Positions 16,605-26,547 of a stretch of DNA of 43,085 bases are shown piece by piece. This stretch comes from Sulfurimonas sp. (GTDB lineage: Bacteria > Campylobacterota > Campylobacteria > Campylobacterales > Sulfurimonadaceae), in NCBI GenBank assembly GCA_027063505.1, contig JAMORO010000013.1, positions 1 through 43,085 of the forward strand, written 5' to 3'. The translations under genes were made by a program, and so were the position numbers. Positions within the stretch are counted from its first letter, which is position 1. Every line of letters starts with the position of its first letter. A model generated the notes under the pieces. It was given only the letters and a program-made list of their open reading frames with translations, did no database searches and was not told the DNA's origin.

Positions 16605-17045
16605 ATGAGAGCTATTTTACGAGTTAGTATCATTCTCATCCTCCTTTTTAATGGGGTGATGGCGTTTGAGTACAAAGATGTTAAAAAATTCTCTTTGAAA
16701 AAAGATGAGTTTAAACAGATACTTGTAAAATATATGGGGTATAAACGACTCTTTAAATTTCGATGGACTCTTTATACAAATGAGGGTTTAGTTATTCATC
16801 GTTCATATGATAAAGATGTTGCACAAAATATTTTATACCTAAACAATAGAAACCAGAGTTTCAAACTCTACTTAAAATCTAAAGGGGCGGACTATTATGA
16901 AGTTCCCTATTTTTTAGTAAAATTTAAAGAGTTTGATTTTAAAAAAAATGAAGCCATTTTTGAGATATTTTTATCAGATAAGAGAAATCAACTTGAGATA
17001 AGATATCTGAAAAATGACAATAAAACTAAAACAGAAGATATATAA
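16605..17045 (+). CDS. Exported protein of unknown function
   Basis: A 146-residue protein with an N-terminal signal peptide (hydrophobic residues 6-19, likely cleavage after VMA at residue 20). The mature part is basic, rich in Lys, Phe and Tyr, and looks like a beta-rich domain (FRWTLYTNEGLVIHRSYD, FEIFLSDKRNQLEIRYL). No cysteines or catalytic motifs were found and no family is recognised. It sits between argB (2-base gap) and the polyprenyl synthase (0-base gap), so it is cotranscribed with central biosynthetic genes. It is probably a periplasmic protein. Confidence 0.7.
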   Translation: MRAILRVSIILILLFNGVMAFEYKDVKKFSLKKDEFKQILVKYMGYKRLFKFRWTLYTNEGLVIHRSYDKDVAQNILYLNNRNQSFKLYLKSKGADYYEVPYFLVKFKEFDFKKNEAIFEIFLSDKRNQLEIRYLKNDNKTKTEDI

Positions 17046-17933
17046 ATGCAAAGAGTAGAAAAAGAGTTAGAGAGATTAATAGCAGAGATAGATTATGAAG
17101 AGGTATCGCGACTCTTTAAGATGCTTAGTGGTGGAAAACGTTTACGTGCAAAGCTTATTTTAAAGATAGCGGGTGAGCATAAAGATGCACCACTTTTAGG
17201 GGCAGTTGTAGAGCTTATCCATGCTGCAAGTCTTCTCCATGATGATGTTATAGATGAGGCGATGACTCGTCGTGGAGTTGCTTCTGTAAACGCTACAGAT
17301 GGAAGTAAAACAGCAGTAATGCTTGGAGATATTCTCTATTCAAAAGCCTTTACTGAACTCGTAGCATTTGATAGAGATGTCGCTCGGACTATTGCTGCTT
17401 CTGTAACAGCACTCTCGAAGGGAGAGATGATGGATGTGAAGATGGCTGAGAACTTTAACACAGATGAAGCACTCTATCTTGATATGCTCTACTTAAAAAC
17501 AGCTACACTTATAGAAGCTGCGGCAAAAGCGAGTGCTCTTTTAGTAGGAAAAGATGCTCAGAAACATGCACTTTATGGTCGTAACTTGGGTCTTTCATTT
17601 CAGATAATCGATGATATTTTAGATATTACGGCAACTGAGGAAGCTCTTGGTAAACCTGCTATGAATGATTTTGTTGAAGGAAAATGTACACTTCCCTATA
17701 TCTATCTTTATGAAGAGTTAAACAGTAGTGATAAAGAGCGTCTACTCGCTGCACATGCTAAAAATATCTCTAAAGAAGAGACAACTTGGATACAAGAGAA
17801 GATGCAAGAGTACAAAACTGTAGAGAAGTCATTTGAACTAGCACAAAAACTCTCTAACGAAGCACAAAACACTATGAGTGAAGATATTGAACTTGTAATG
17901 ATTTTAGATACTATGATAAAAAGAAGCTTTTAA
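17046..17933 (+). CDS. Polyprenyl diphosphate synthase (quinone side chain)
   Basis: A 295-residue trans-prenyltransferase. The two Asp-rich motifs that bind Mg-diphosphate are DDVID (66-70) and DDILD (189-193), with GGKRLRAKL and RRGVASVN typical of the octaprenyl/heptaprenyl group. The residue five before the first motif is Ala61, which leaves room for a long product. It elongates farnesyl diphosphate with isopentenyl diphosphate. In a menaquinone-using Campylobacterota cell the product would be the side chain of menaquinone, consistent with the UbiD-type decarboxylase downstream. The chain length cannot be fixed. Its last base overlaps the hemA start. Confidence 0.9.
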   Translation: MQRVEKELERLIAEIDYEEVSRLFKMLSGGKRLRAKLILKIAGEHKDAPLLGAVVELIHAASLLHDDVIDEAMTRRGVASVNATDGSKTAVMLGDILYSKAFTELVAFDRDVARTIAASVTALSKGEMMDVKMAENFNTDEALYLDMLYLKTATLIEAAAKASALLVGKDAQKHALYGRNLGLSFQIIDDILDITATEEALGKPAMNDFVEGKCTLPYIYLYEELNSSDKERLLAAHAKNISKEETTWIQEKMQEYKTVEKSFELAQKLSNEAQNTMSEDIELVMILDTMIKRSF

Positions 17934-19174
17934 TGCACTACCTAAACATAAGTTTTACCCATAAAAACTCAACAATGGAGATTCGTGAGAAGCTCTCATA
18001 TCCAGATGATGAGAATAAAAGAGGCTGTTTAACAAAACTTCTCTCAAGCGATAGTATCTCTGAAGCAATTCTTATCTCGACTTGTAACAGAATGGAAGTT
18101 CTCTGTAACTGTAATGATGTTCCAAATGCTACAACTCATATATTTGAGATGCTTAACAAGCGCTCGGGTATAAGTATAGAAGAGTTAGAGGGTCGTGCTG
18201 ATATTTTTGATGATAGTTCAGCTATTCACCATCTCTTTAGTGTTGCTTCTTCTTTAGACTCTATGGTTATAGGAGAGACTCAAATAGTTGGACAGCTTAA
18301 AGATGCATTTCGATTTGCTTATGATAATCACTACTGTGGAAAGAAGTTAGCACGTGCTATGAAGTCTGCTTTTAAGTGTGCTGCAAAAGTAAGAAATGCT
18401 ACAAATATCTCCTCTAAACCAGTCTCTATGGCAAGTGTAGCTGTAAATAAAATGAAATCTTTAGTAGATGATATTCATGGGAAAAAAGCACTGATTATTG
18501 GTGTTGGTGAGATGAGTGAGATTACTGCAAAACATCTTGTAAATGCTGGTGCAGATGTCTATATTATGAACCGTACTAAGCATAAGGCAGAGGCTTTAGC
18601 AAAAGAGTGTAATACAAAAGTGATTGATTACTCTGAGCTTACAAACGCTGTGAATGAGTTTGAGATACTCTACACTGCTACATCTTCTCCTGTGCCTATT
18701 ATTACTGATGATATTATAGAACCTTGTGATTTTGATAGATACTGGTTTGACTTAGCACTCCCTCGTGATATTAACTACAATAAAGGCGAGAGAATTCATC
18801 TCTATGTAATTGATGATTTAAAAGTTATAGTAGATGAGAATGTAAGTGCTAGAGAGAACTCAGCAAGAGCTGCTCATGGAATCATTGGTCGTGAGATTGT
18901 TGCCTTTTTTGAGTGGCTAAGTACCCAAGATGTTGAGCCATTGATAAAAGAGATATATGAGCGTGCAAGTAGAGCAGCTCAAGATGAGTCAAGTCGTGTC
19001 ATAAAAGCGGGTTATCTACCAAAAGAGTATGCAGATGAAGTTACAAAAGCATGTGAACAAGCTCTGAAGAGATTCTTACATGAGTTTACAGTAAGTATGC
19101 GAACATCAAGTGAAGATGCACACACTGAGCTTCTCAGTGGTGCAATGGCTTCGATTATAAAAGAAAAAGTTTAA
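17933..19174 (+). CDS. hemA: Glutamyl-tRNA reductase
   Basis: A 413-residue enzyme that reduces Glu-tRNA to glutamate-1-semialdehyde, the first step of C5-pathway haem synthesis. The catalytic cysteine is Cys51 in [33 protein letters not shown] is the family signature, [17 protein letters not shown] is the NADPH-binding loop, and a C-terminal dimerisation helix is present. Its ATG shares a base with the stop of the prenyl synthase gene. Haem supply fits the cytochrome genes in the window. Confidence 0.97.
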   Translation: MHYLNISFTHKNSTMEIREKLSYPDDENKRGCLTKLLSSDSISEAILISTCNRMEVLCNCNDVPNATTHIFEMLNKRSGISIEELEGRADIFDDSSAIHHLFSVASSLDSMVIGETQIVGQLKDAFRFAYDNHYCGKKLARAMKSAFKCAAKVRNATNISSKPVSMASVAVNKMKSLVDDIHGKKALIIGVGEMSEITAKHLVNAGADVYIMNRTKHKAEALAKECNTKVIDYSELTNAVNEFEILYTATSSPVPIITDDIIEPCDFDRYWFDLALPRDINYNKGERIHLYVIDDLKVIVDENVSARENSARAAHGIIGREIVAFFEWLSTQDVEPLIKEIYERASRAAQDESSRVIKAGYLPKEYADEVTKACEQALKRFLHEFTVSMRTSSEDAHTELLSGAMASIIKEKV

Positions 19175-19185
19175 AGGATAAGAAT

Positions 19186-20889
19186 TTGAGAAGAAGTAGA
19201 GCATTTATACCAACAAGTAAAGAAGCACCATCAGATGCACAGTTAGCGAGTCATATATTTTTATCACGTGCTGGGTTTGTAACACAGACTGCAGCAGGAC
19301 TTTATAACTATCTTCCTTTAGCAAAACGTGTTATTAAAAAGATAGAAAATGTAGTCAATGAAGAGATGGAGAAGGTTGGAGCACAAGAGGTTGAACTCTC
19401 TTTTGTAACACCTGCAGATCTCTGGGCTGAGTCTGGAAGAATAGAGAAGTTTGGAAAAGAGCTTTTACGTTTTCGCGATAGAAAAGATAATATGTTTGTT
19501 CTCGGGCCAACACATGAAGAGATGATGGTTGACCTTGTACGTAATCGTGTGAACTCTTACAAAAACTTACCACTGAATCTTTACCAGATTAAAACAAAGT
19601 TCCGTGATGAAGCGAGACCTCGTTTTGGACTTATGCGTGGGCGTGAGTTTATCATGAAAGATGGCTACTCTTTTCATGCGTCTACTGAAGATTTAGATCG
19701 TGAATTTGATGCGATGGAAGTAGCATATAAAAAGATACTTACTCGTTTAGGTCTTGATTATCGTGTAGTTGAAGCTGATAGTGGCGCTATAGGTGGAAGT
19801 GGTTCTAAAGAGCTTATGGTCATCGCTGATAGTGGAGAAGATACGATAGCCATCTGTTCATCATGTGAGTATGGTGCAAATATAGAAGCAGCCGTTCGTG
19901 CTTCAAGAAAAGAGACTCCTGAAGCTCCCCAAGCAGGGTTCAATAAGTTTCAAACACTAGATGTAAAAAGCATAGATGATCTAGCTGAGTTTTTCAAAGT
20001 AGATCCATACTATACTGTGAAGTGTGTAGCGAAGAAACTTATCTACGAGGATGAGACAGAAATAGTTCTCTTTTTTCTACGTGGATCGGATGATCTTCAA
20101 GAGGTAAAAGCAGTGAATGCTACAGATGCTTTAGATATAGAAGATGTAAGTGAAGAGGAGCTAAAAGCCCTTGGTTTAGTCCCTGGTTTTATCGGTCCAC
20201 TCGATCAGGACAAAGCAAAACATGTCATAGATAGTGAGCTTAAAAATGCTGCAAACATGATAGTAGGAGCGAATGAGCTTCACTATCACTATGTTGGAGC
20301 TGACTTGAGTGTAATTTCTGAAGTTGCTTATTTTGCTGATATTGCAGAGGTAAATGAGGGAGATAGCTGTCCTCACTGTGAAGGAAAACTCTCTTTTACA
20401 AAAGGGATAGAAGTAGGGCATATTTTTAAACTAGGGACTACTTATTCTGAAGCTTTAAAAGCGGAGTACTTAGATGAAAATGGAAAAGCACAACCTTTTG
20501 TAATGGGGACATATGGAATGGGAATTTCACGTTTAGTTGCTTCTGTTATAGAGCAACACCATGATGATAATGGTTGTATCTGGACAAAAGAGACAGCACC
20601 TTATATGGTAAATATTATGATTAGCAATATCAAAGATGAGACTCAAGTAGCTGTAGCAGAAGAGCTTTATAAAAACTTGCAAGAGCAGGGTGTTGAAGTG
20701 ATGCTTGATGATAGAAAAGAGCGTTTTGGTTTCAAGATGAAAGATGCAGAGCTGATTGGTTTTCCTTACACTGTTATTATCGGGAAAGAGCTGGCAAATG
20801 GGAATGTTCAGATTTTTGATAGAAGAACTACGGAAAAAACTCCAGTTGCAGTAGATGAGATTTTTAATAGAGTGATGGCTTTAGTTTAA
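19186..20889 (+). CDS. proS: Prolyl-tRNA synthetase, bacterial type
   Basis: A 567-residue class II aminoacyl-tRNA synthetase, the length expected of the bacterial form with an inserted editing domain. [12 protein letters not shown] and the motif 2 segment [17 protein letters not shown] (about residues 140-156) are clear. An insertion domain spans about 235-385 (with the [11 protein letters not shown] and CPHCEGKL stretches flanking it). Motif 3 is [17 protein letters not shown] (about 442-458), followed by the anticodon-binding domain. The start is TTG 19186 with AAAGGA 8-13 bases upstream. It is inserted in the haem cluster, as in relatives. Confidence 0.97.
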   Translation: MRRSRAFIPTSKEAPSDAQLASHIFLSRAGFVTQTAAGLYNYLPLAKRVIKKIENVVNEEMEKVGAQEVELSFVTPADLWAESGRIEKFGKELLRFRDRKDNMFVLGPTHEEMMVDLVRNRVNSYKNLPLNLYQIKTKFRDEARPRFGLMRGREFIMKDGYSFHASTEDLDREFDAMEVAYKKILTRLGLDYRVVEADSGAIGGSGSKELMVIADSGEDTIAICSSCEYGANIEAAVRASRKETPEAPQAGFNKFQTLDVKSIDDLAEFFKVDPYYTVKCVAKKLIYEDETEIVLFFLRGSDDLQEVKAVNATDALDIEDVSEEELKALGLVPGFIGPLDQDKAKHVIDSELKNAANMIVGANELHYHYVGADLSVISEVAYFADIAEVNEGDSCPHCEGKLSFTKGIEVGHIFKLGTTYSEALKAEYLDENGKAQPFVMGTYGMGISRLVASVIEQHHDDNGCIWTKETAPYMVNIMISNIKDETQVAVAEELYKNLQEQGVEVMLDDRKERFGFKMKDAELIGFPYTVIIGKELANGNVQIFDRRTTEKTPVAVDEIFNRVMALV

Positions 20890-20890
20890 G

Positions 20891-21325
20891 ATGATTTACT
20901 TTGTCATTTATCTTTTCTTAGAGGTTATTATCTCAGTAAATATCTCTTCAGAGATAGGTGGCTTAGCAACTTTTTTTGAGATAATGGCCACTGCACTGTT
21001 TGGAATTACACTCTTAGTGAACTTTAAAGAGACACTCATAGAAAACATACAGGCAATCTCTATGCAAAAGATTGACTTTTTAGAGTTTCAGAGGCTTAAC
21101 CTCTTTACACTTTTAGGTGCACTCCTCTTAATCCTTCCTGGTTTTTTGACTGATATTGTTGGTATCTTATTACAATTTAGTGTGTTTACGAGTATGTTGG
21201 TTAACCGTTACGGTGTAGAATCTCAAAAGTCAAACAGCTCTTTTTATGAGCAACAAAATAATTTAAAAAAGGATTCAGATGTCATTGATGTTGAAATTAT
21301 TAGCGACGACTCTACTCTTAAGTAG
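20891..21325 (+). CDS. fxsA: FxsA-family membrane protein
   Basis: A 144-residue protein with about three hydrophobic segments and the FxsA signature LNLFTLLGALLLILPGFLTDIVGILL (residues about 73-98). The C-terminal tail is hydrophilic and ends in the acidic stretch DVIDVEIISDD. In Escherichia coli FxsA (suppressor of F exclusion of phage T7) is an inner-membrane protein whose biochemical role is unclear. It starts one base after the proS stop. Its last 47 bases are also the start of the downstream Dsb-like gene in another frame. Confidence 0.88.
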   Translation: MIYFVIYLFLEVIISVNISSEIGGLATFFEIMATALFGITLLVNFKETLIENIQAISMQKIDFLEFQRLNLFTLLGALLLILPGFLTDIVGILLQFSVFTSMLVNRYGVESQKSNSSFYEQQNNLKKDSDVIDVEIISDDSTLK

Positions 21326-22112
21326 TTTCGTACATGCAAGTACAACAGGTACAAAAATTGAGAAGTATTTAGATAATGAGTATGGAGATAATCCAAGAAT
21401 TAATAGTTTAAAAATTAAAGTGATAGAAGAGAATAAATTACCAAATTTAAAGGGTTGGAGCTCTTATATAGTTGCAATTGAAGCGACACTTAAGGCTAAA
21501 CCAAAAGAGCTAATAAAACAGAAAATGATTTGGTTTTCAAATGGCACAGTTATTACAAAAGAGTTAACTAGACTTGATAATGGTGAAACATATGCAGACA
21601 TAGTGAAGCCTAAGTTCCAAAAAGAGTACTATACGAAAGAGAATCTAGTCTATGGAAAAGCAGATGCAAAACATAGAGTTGTTATATTTTCAGATCCTTT
21701 ATGTCCATTCTGTAAAGACTTTGCACCAGCAGCTTTAAAGTTTATGAAACGCTATCCAAACAAATTCGCAGTCTACTATTTCCACTACCCAATTCTTCGT
21801 ATTCACCCTGCATCTGGAATTATTATTCGTGCAGCTGTTGTTGCCGAGAGTAAGGGAATCAAAGATGTTTCTATAAATATGTATAAAGTAAAAGTAGATC
21901 CAAGAGAGAAAGATGTTGCTAAGATTCTAACAGCGTTTAATAAAGTGGTTGGTTCAAATGTAACTCAAAAAGAGATCAAAGATCCTTCCGTAAGTGCTCA
22001 GATAAAACATGATGACGAGATTGCTCGGAATGTTTTTGTTGGGGGAACACCAACTATTTATCTTGATGATAAAATAGATAAAACTAGAATGAAATATAAA
22101 ACGGTAAAATAA
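21279..22112 (+). CDS. Periplasmic thioredoxin-fold (DsbA/DsbC-like) protein
   Basis: A 277-residue protein with a signal peptide (hydrophobic MLKLLATTLLLSSFVHA, residues 4-20). It has an N-terminal domain of about 110 residues and a thioredoxin-fold domain carrying SDPLCPFCKDF (C142, C145) and the cis-proline loop GGTPTIYLDD near the C-terminus. The CPFC site and helical insertion fit the DsbA/DsbG group, acting as periplasmic thiol oxidase or isomerase. The N-terminal domain could be a dimerisation domain as in DsbC. The start at ATG 21279 is supported by AAGGA five bases upstream; ATG 21288 is an alternative. It overlaps fxsA by 47 bases and hemC by one. Confidence 0.82.
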   Translation: MSLMLKLLATTLLLSSFVHASTTGTKIEKYLDNEYGDNPRINSLKIKVIEENKLPNLKGWSSYIVAIEATLKAKPKELIKQKMIWFSNGTVITKELTRLDNGETYADIVKPKFQKEYYTKENLVYGKADAKHRVVIFSDPLCPFCKDFAPAALKFMKRYPNKFAVYYFHYPILRIHPASGIIIRAAVVAESKGIKDVSINMYKVKVDPREKDVAKILTAFNKVVGSNVTQKEIKDPSVSAQIKHDDEIARNVFVGGTPTIYLDDKIDKTRMKYKTVK

Positions 22113-23071
22113 TGACAAAATTAACTATAGCAACAAGAGTTTCAGACCTCGCACTTTGGCAAGCATACCACATAAAAGATAGAATTGAAGCAGAGTATTC
22201 TAACATAGAAGTTGTACTTAACAAGATTGTAAGTAATGGAGATAAAGTTCTAGATAAACCCTTAGCACTCATTGGTGGCAAAGGTCACTTTACAAAAGAG
22301 CTTGAAGATGCAATGCTTGCAGGTGAAGCAGATATCGCTGTACATAGTTTAAAAGATGTACCTACTTACATTCCAGAGGGTTTAGAACTTGTTGCCGTTA
22401 CAGAGCGTCAAGATCAGAGTGATGTGTTTTTGTCACATACTTATGCTACTTTAGAGGAGTTGCCACAGGGTGCAGTTGTTGGTACTACTAGTCTTCGTCG
22501 CCGTATGCAACTTCTTCAAAAAAGACCTGATTTAAAGGTAAAAGATTTAAGAGGAAATGTAAATACTCGTCTGCGAAAACTTGCAGAGGGGCAATATGAT
22601 GCAATCATTTTAGCCTTTATAGGACTTGATAGACTCGACCTTTTAAAAGATATTCCATTTACACAGAAACTTTCACTCGATATGATGATCCCTCCTATGG
22701 GACAAGCTGCTTTAGGAATAGAGATAGTATGTGATAAGCCTCACTTAAGAGAGATTGCTGAGTTCTTAAAAGATGAAGATACATATATCTGTACACAGAT
22801 AGAGCGTCAGTTTATCTCTAAAATAGGAGCTGGTTGTTCTGCTCCTGTTGCTTGTAATGCTGTAAAAAATGGTGATGAAATTACATTTCGTGTTATGTTA
22901 GGATTCCCTGATGGAACAAATATAATGCATGAGAAGGTTGTTAAATCACAATCTCAATGTACTAGTTTAGGTAGTGATATTGCTCAAAAGATGATAGAAA
23001 ATGGTGCTTTAGAGTTATTGAAAAATGCCGAAAAAATTGCTTTTAAAGAAGAGATGCCTCAAAGGCTATAA
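22112..23071 (+). CDS. hemC: Hydroxymethylbilane synthase (porphobilinogen deaminase)
   Basis: A 319-residue enzyme that joins four porphobilinogen units into hydroxymethylbilane. The dipyrromethane cofactor attaches to Cys242 in IGAGCSAPVAC, the same number as in E. coli. ATRVSDLALWQA, HSLKDVPTYIPEGL and GTTSLRRRMQL are the substrate-binding signatures, with the catalytic Asp in the HSLKD loop. The start shares a base with the stop of the Dsb-like gene. With hemA it makes this run a haem biosynthesis operon. Confidence 0.97.
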   Translation: MTKLTIATRVSDLALWQAYHIKDRIEAEYSNIEVVLNKIVSNGDKVLDKPLALIGGKGHFTKELEDAMLAGEADIAVHSLKDVPTYIPEGLELVAVTERQDQSDVFLSHTYATLEELPQGAVVGTTSLRRRMQLLQKRPDLKVKDLRGNVNTRLRKLAEGQYDAIILAFIGLDRLDLLKDIPFTQKLSLDMMIPPMGQAALGIEIVCDKPHLREIAEFLKDEDTYICTQIERQFISKIGAGCSAPVACNAVKNGDEITFRVMLGFPDGTNIMHEKVVKSQSQCTSLGSDIAQKMIENGALELLKNAEKIAFKEEMPQRL

Positions 23072-23133
23072 CTCTTGTTTAAGTCTTAATGGTATAGAAT
23101 GAATTTATATAAACTATAATAATAGGATTTTAA

Positions 23134-24588
23134 TTGAATTTATTATCTCGCCTAAATGGGCTGGTAAAGATTAGTTTTAATGATATAAATTTAGAAAAAA
23201 AATATCAAGAAAAGTATCTAGAAGAGCATGCTTCTCAAAATGTTTTAGCAGCTAAAATAGCTATACTTATTTATCTTTTTTATGCTCCTCTTACTTATCT
23301 TCTTATTTTAGATGAAGCCCTACTTTTAACTATCATAGTCCTTTTCTCTATAACAATGCCTCTCTTTTTGATATTTTATAGAAAGAGTAGATTTTTTTTA
23401 GAACATGAAAATTTTTTACTCTATGCAACTGCTGTTGTAGCAGGTTTAGGCCCTGTTCTCTTTTATGCATTTACACAAAATGACAGGGAAGTATTTCAAG
23501 TAGATGTATTAATTCCTATTATCGCAATCTTTACGATGTATGGTATAAGTTTCTCTTTAGCACTATTGAGTATGTTGAGTATTATCATAATTTTCTTAAT
23601 TCTCTCTGCTCTCTTAAACCTTCCAGTTTTTGATATTTTTATGGCGATTTATACTATGGTGATTGGTGGTCTCGTTACCGGTGTGGCGGGTTATTTAATT
23701 GAGAAGTCACAACGAAAACTCTTTTTGTCAAAACTAGAGAGTGATGAGTTTAAGTCTCTAATCGATAGTTCCCATGATCTTATATCCATTTATGATATTA
23801 AAACACATAAATATCTTTATGCAAATCAAGCAGTTTTAAAAATAAACAACTGCACACTTGATACTATCTTAACTAAAAAGGTTACACAGATACATCCTGA
23901 GTTAACTACAGAAATTGTGAAACATATGTTCCAACAACTTGATGAAAAAGAAAAAATGACGGATGTTATAAAACTTACAAAATATAATGGTGAAGAGTAT
24001 TATATTCACACTACATTACAGTATGGTTTTTATAAATCAAAGAAAGTTGTGATTAGTCTCTCTATTGATGTTACTGAACTTAAAAATGCAGAACTGCAGA
24101 TAAAAGAGATGGCTATACATGACTCTTTAACAAATCTATATAATCGATATAAGCTAGATGAGTATATGTTAATGCAGATAAATCATTATAAAAGATATAA
24201 AGAGAACTTCTCGTTTATTATCTGTGATATAGATCATTTTAAAAAGGTAAATGACACCTATGGTCATTCAGTCGGTGATGAAGTATTAAAGAGTATTGCA
24301 AAAAAGATTCAAGATAGTGTTAGAGAGAGTGACTTTGTCGCTCGATGGGGAGGAGAGGAGTTTGCAATCTTACTTCCAAACACTGTTTTAAATGAGGCTG
24401 TAGAAGTTACAAAAAAGATTCATAAAGCAATCGATTCTATGGAACATGAAAAAGTTGGTAATGTTTATATATCATGTGGTGTCTCCACTTTTAAAGAGGG
24501 TGATACACAGTTGAGCATTTTTAATAGAGTTGATAGTGCTCTTTATGAAGCAAAAAATAATGGTCGTAATCAAATTTGTGCAAAGTAA
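23134..24588 (+). CDS. Membrane PAS-GGDEF diguanylate cyclase
   Basis: A 484-residue protein: about six membrane helices (residues 35-190), a PAS domain (about 203-320) and a GGDEF domain (about 325-484). The active-site motif is GGEEF (406-410), and an allosteric I-site RESD lies five residues upstream (397-400). It should therefore be an active, product-inhibited cyclase making c-di-GMP. DHFKKVNDTYGHSVGDEVL holds the metal-binding Asp. The N-terminal membrane part may sense a signal. The start is TTG 23134 with AGGA upstream; a TAGAAT box at 23095-23100 is a possible -10. It sits between hemC and the decarboxylase, so it may have its own promoter. Confidence 0.92.
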   Translation: MNLLSRLNGLVKISFNDINLEKKYQEKYLEEHASQNVLAAKIAILIYLFYAPLTYLLILDEALLLTIIVLFSITMPLFLIFYRKSRFFLEHENFLLYATAVVAGLGPVLFYAFTQNDREVFQVDVLIPIIAIFTMYGISFSLALLSMLSIIIIFLILSALLNLPVFDIFMAIYTMVIGGLVTGVAGYLIEKSQRKLFLSKLESDEFKSLIDSSHDLISIYDIKTHKYLYANQAVLKINNCTLDTILTKKVTQIHPELTTEIVKHMFQQLDEKEKMTDVIKLTKYNGEEYYIHTTLQYGFYKSKKVVISLSIDVTELKNAELQIKEMAIHDSLTNLYNRYKLDEYMLMQINHYKRYKENFSFIICDIDHFKKVNDTYGHSVGDEVLKSIAKKIQDSVRESDFVARWGGEEFAILLPNTVLNEAVEVTKKIHKAIDSMEHEKVGNVYISCGVSTFKEGDTQLSIFNRVDSALYEAKNNGRNQICAK

Positions 24589-24618
24589 ATCTATTTTAGC
24601 TCTTTAATAGAACTACTT

Positions 24619-24627
24619 TGCTAGAAT
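24619..24627 (+). promoter_or_regulatory. Extended -10 promoter before the decarboxylase gene
   Basis: TGCTAGAAT at 24619-24627 is an extended -10 element immediately before the UbiD-family gene. The start codon at 24634 is only 6 bases downstream, so a transcript from here would be essentially leaderless. The ORF has no Shine-Dalgarno sequence, which agrees with that. Confidence 0.4.
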
Positions 24628-24633
24628 ATTTCT

Positions 24634-26448
24634 ATGAAAAAGACAATAGAATTACTCAAAAAACATGATGAGCTTAGAGTTATAGATACCGAATTAGATA
24701 TTTATTTAGAGATTCCGCATTTAGCATATGCAGAGGTGAAAAAAGAGGATGGTGGTAAAGCAATCCTTTTTACTAATGTAGTAGATAAAAAGAGCGATAA
24801 AAAGTTTGAAGAGCCTGTTCTTATGAATGTATTTGGTTCATATAAACGCTGTGAACTTCTCTTTGGTCGGACTATTGAGTCTGTAGCTGATGAGATAACT
24901 AATCTCCTTCATATGAAACCACCTGCTGGCTTTATGGATAAAGTCAATATGGCAAAAGAACTTTTTAGTTTGAAAAATATTTTCCCTAAACGTCTTAAGG
25001 GTGAGGGTGCTTGTCAAGAGATACAGTTCTTTGAAGATGAAGTTGATCTCTCTATGCTACCTGTATTAACTACTTGGGAGCAAGATGGTGGTCCATTTAT
25101 AACAATGGGTCAAGTCTATACTCAGTCGCTTGATGGAGCGATGGTAAACCTTGGAATGTATAGACTACAAGTCTATGATAATAATCATCTTGGTATGCAT
25201 TGGCAGATTCATAAAGATAGTTCACACTTTTTCGATCAGTATCAAAAAGCTGGAAAAAAGATGCCTGTAACTGTTGCTATAGGTGGAGATCCTCTTTACA
25301 CTTGGTGTGCAACTGCACCACTTCCTTATGGTGTAAATGAGCTACTAATGTATGGACTTATTACGAAAAAACCTGCACAGCTTGTAAAATCACTTACAAA
25401 TGATCTCTATATTCCTAAAGATGTTGATTATGTAATTGAGGGTTGGGTAGATACTGATAAGTTACAGACAGAGGGCCCTTTTGGAGACCATACGGGTTAC
25501 TATACTTTAGAAGAGCCTTATCCTGTTATGGAAGTAAGTGCTATAAGTATGAAGAAAAATCCTATATTTTTAGCAACGGTTGTTGGTAAGCCTCCTTTAG
25601 AAGATAAGTACATGGGTTGGGCGACTGGAAAGATATTTTTCCCACTTTTAAAAACAACTGTTCCTGATCTGCTAGACTATCATATGCCAGAAAATGCAGG
25701 GTTTCATAACCTCATACTTGCTAAAATGCAACCACTCTATAAAGGGCATGCTAAACAGTTTATGCATGCTTTTTGGGGTGCAGGACAGATGAGTTTTGTT
25801 AAACATGCTATTTTTGTAGATGAAAAAGCACCATCACTAAACAACTATGAAGCATTTGCAACCTATATATTAAATAGATTTACTCCAAAGTCTATGTTTA
25901 TAACAGAGGGTATTTTAGATGCACTTGATCACTCTTCAGATGAAACCTTAGTTGGTGGTAAACTTGGGATCGATGCAACATTAGCAAATCCAGTAGAAGC
26001 ACCCAACCTACTAGGTGATGCCGAGCTACTAGATAAAGTACAAGAGCTTATCCCTGATGCCCAAGAGTTACATCAGTATATGAGAAGAACAAACAATCCA
26101 GTAACGGTGATAACACTTAAGAAGACAAAAAATGCTAAAGAGTATTTTAATGCATTAATGAGTCTTAGTACTAACATTAGAATTGTAGTTTTTGTTGATG
26201 CTAAAGCAAATGATGTACTTAATCCCTATATGTTAATTTGGCGTGTTACAAATAATATGGATGCTATTCGTGATGTTTATACTTCTGGTTTAATGGTTGG
26301 GGTTGATGGAACAAATAAGTCTGTAGTAGATGGATTTACACGAGAGTGGCCAGATGATGTGGATTGTACTCCTATTGTTGTTGAGAGATTAAAAGCAATG
26401 TCACTATGGGATTTAGATGAAGAACTCAATAATAAGTATCAATTATAG
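24634..26448 (+). CDS. UbiD-family decarboxylase, futalosine-pathway menaquinone synthesis
   Basis: A 604-residue UbiD-family protein. It belongs by length and signature to the menaquinone decarboxylase subgroup of the futalosine pathway, which removes the carboxyl group of the naphthoate precursor using prenylated FMN. Typical segments are TWEQDGGPFITMG, NLGMYRLQVYDNNHLGMHWQIHKDS, TEGPFGDHTGYYTLEEPYP (metal/flavin site, with the Glu-x-Pro-Phe-Gly-Asp-His motif) and HAFWGAGQMSFVKH. It would need prenylated FMN from a UbiX-type enzyme not in the window. It follows the GGDEF gene by 45 bases. Proximity to the polyprenyl synthase supports a menaquinone role. Confidence 0.88.
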   Translation: MKKTIELLKKHDELRVIDTELDIYLEIPHLAYAEVKKEDGGKAILFTNVVDKKSDKKFEEPVLMNVFGSYKRCELLFGRTIESVADEITNLLHMKPPAGFMDKVNMAKELFSLKNIFPKRLKGEGACQEIQFFEDEVDLSMLPVLTTWEQDGGPFITMGQVYTQSLDGAMVNLGMYRLQVYDNNHLGMHWQIHKDSSHFFDQYQKAGKKMPVTVAIGGDPLYTWCATAPLPYGVNELLMYGLITKKPAQLVKSLTNDLYIPKDVDYVIEGWVDTDKLQTEGPFGDHTGYYTLEEPYPVMEVSAISMKKNPIFLATVVGKPPLEDKYMGWATGKIFFPLLKTTVPDLLDYHMPENAGFHNLILAKMQPLYKGHAKQFMHAFWGAGQMSFVKHAIFVDEKAPSLNNYEAFATYILNRFTPKSMFITEGILDALDHSSDETLVGGKLGIDATLANPVEAPNLLGDAELLDKVQELIPDAQELHQYMRRTNNPVTVITLKKTKNAKEYFNALMSLSTNIRIVVFVDAKANDVLNPYMLIWRVTNNMDAIRDVYTSGLMVGVDGTNKSVVDGFTREWPDDVDCTPIVVERLKAMSLWDLDEELNNKYQL

Positions 26449-26547
26449 GGATTTTTAGATAAACATAAAATATTTTTATCCTCTATAAGGATTTTATAAT
26501 ATTTTCTAATGTAATATAGGTAAATTACTTCCGTAAGAGGGTTATTT

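Noticed and set aside
23111..23120. Perfect TATAAT just before the GGDEF gene as its promoter
   Set aside because: A transcript from this box would start around 23127, after the AGGA ribosome site, so it could not carry a normal leader. The upstream TAGAAT is more plausible.
26458..26482. Inverted repeat after the decarboxylase gene as a terminator
   Set aside because: Only about six A-T pairs form, with a long loop and no T-run, which is expected by chance in such AT-rich DNA.
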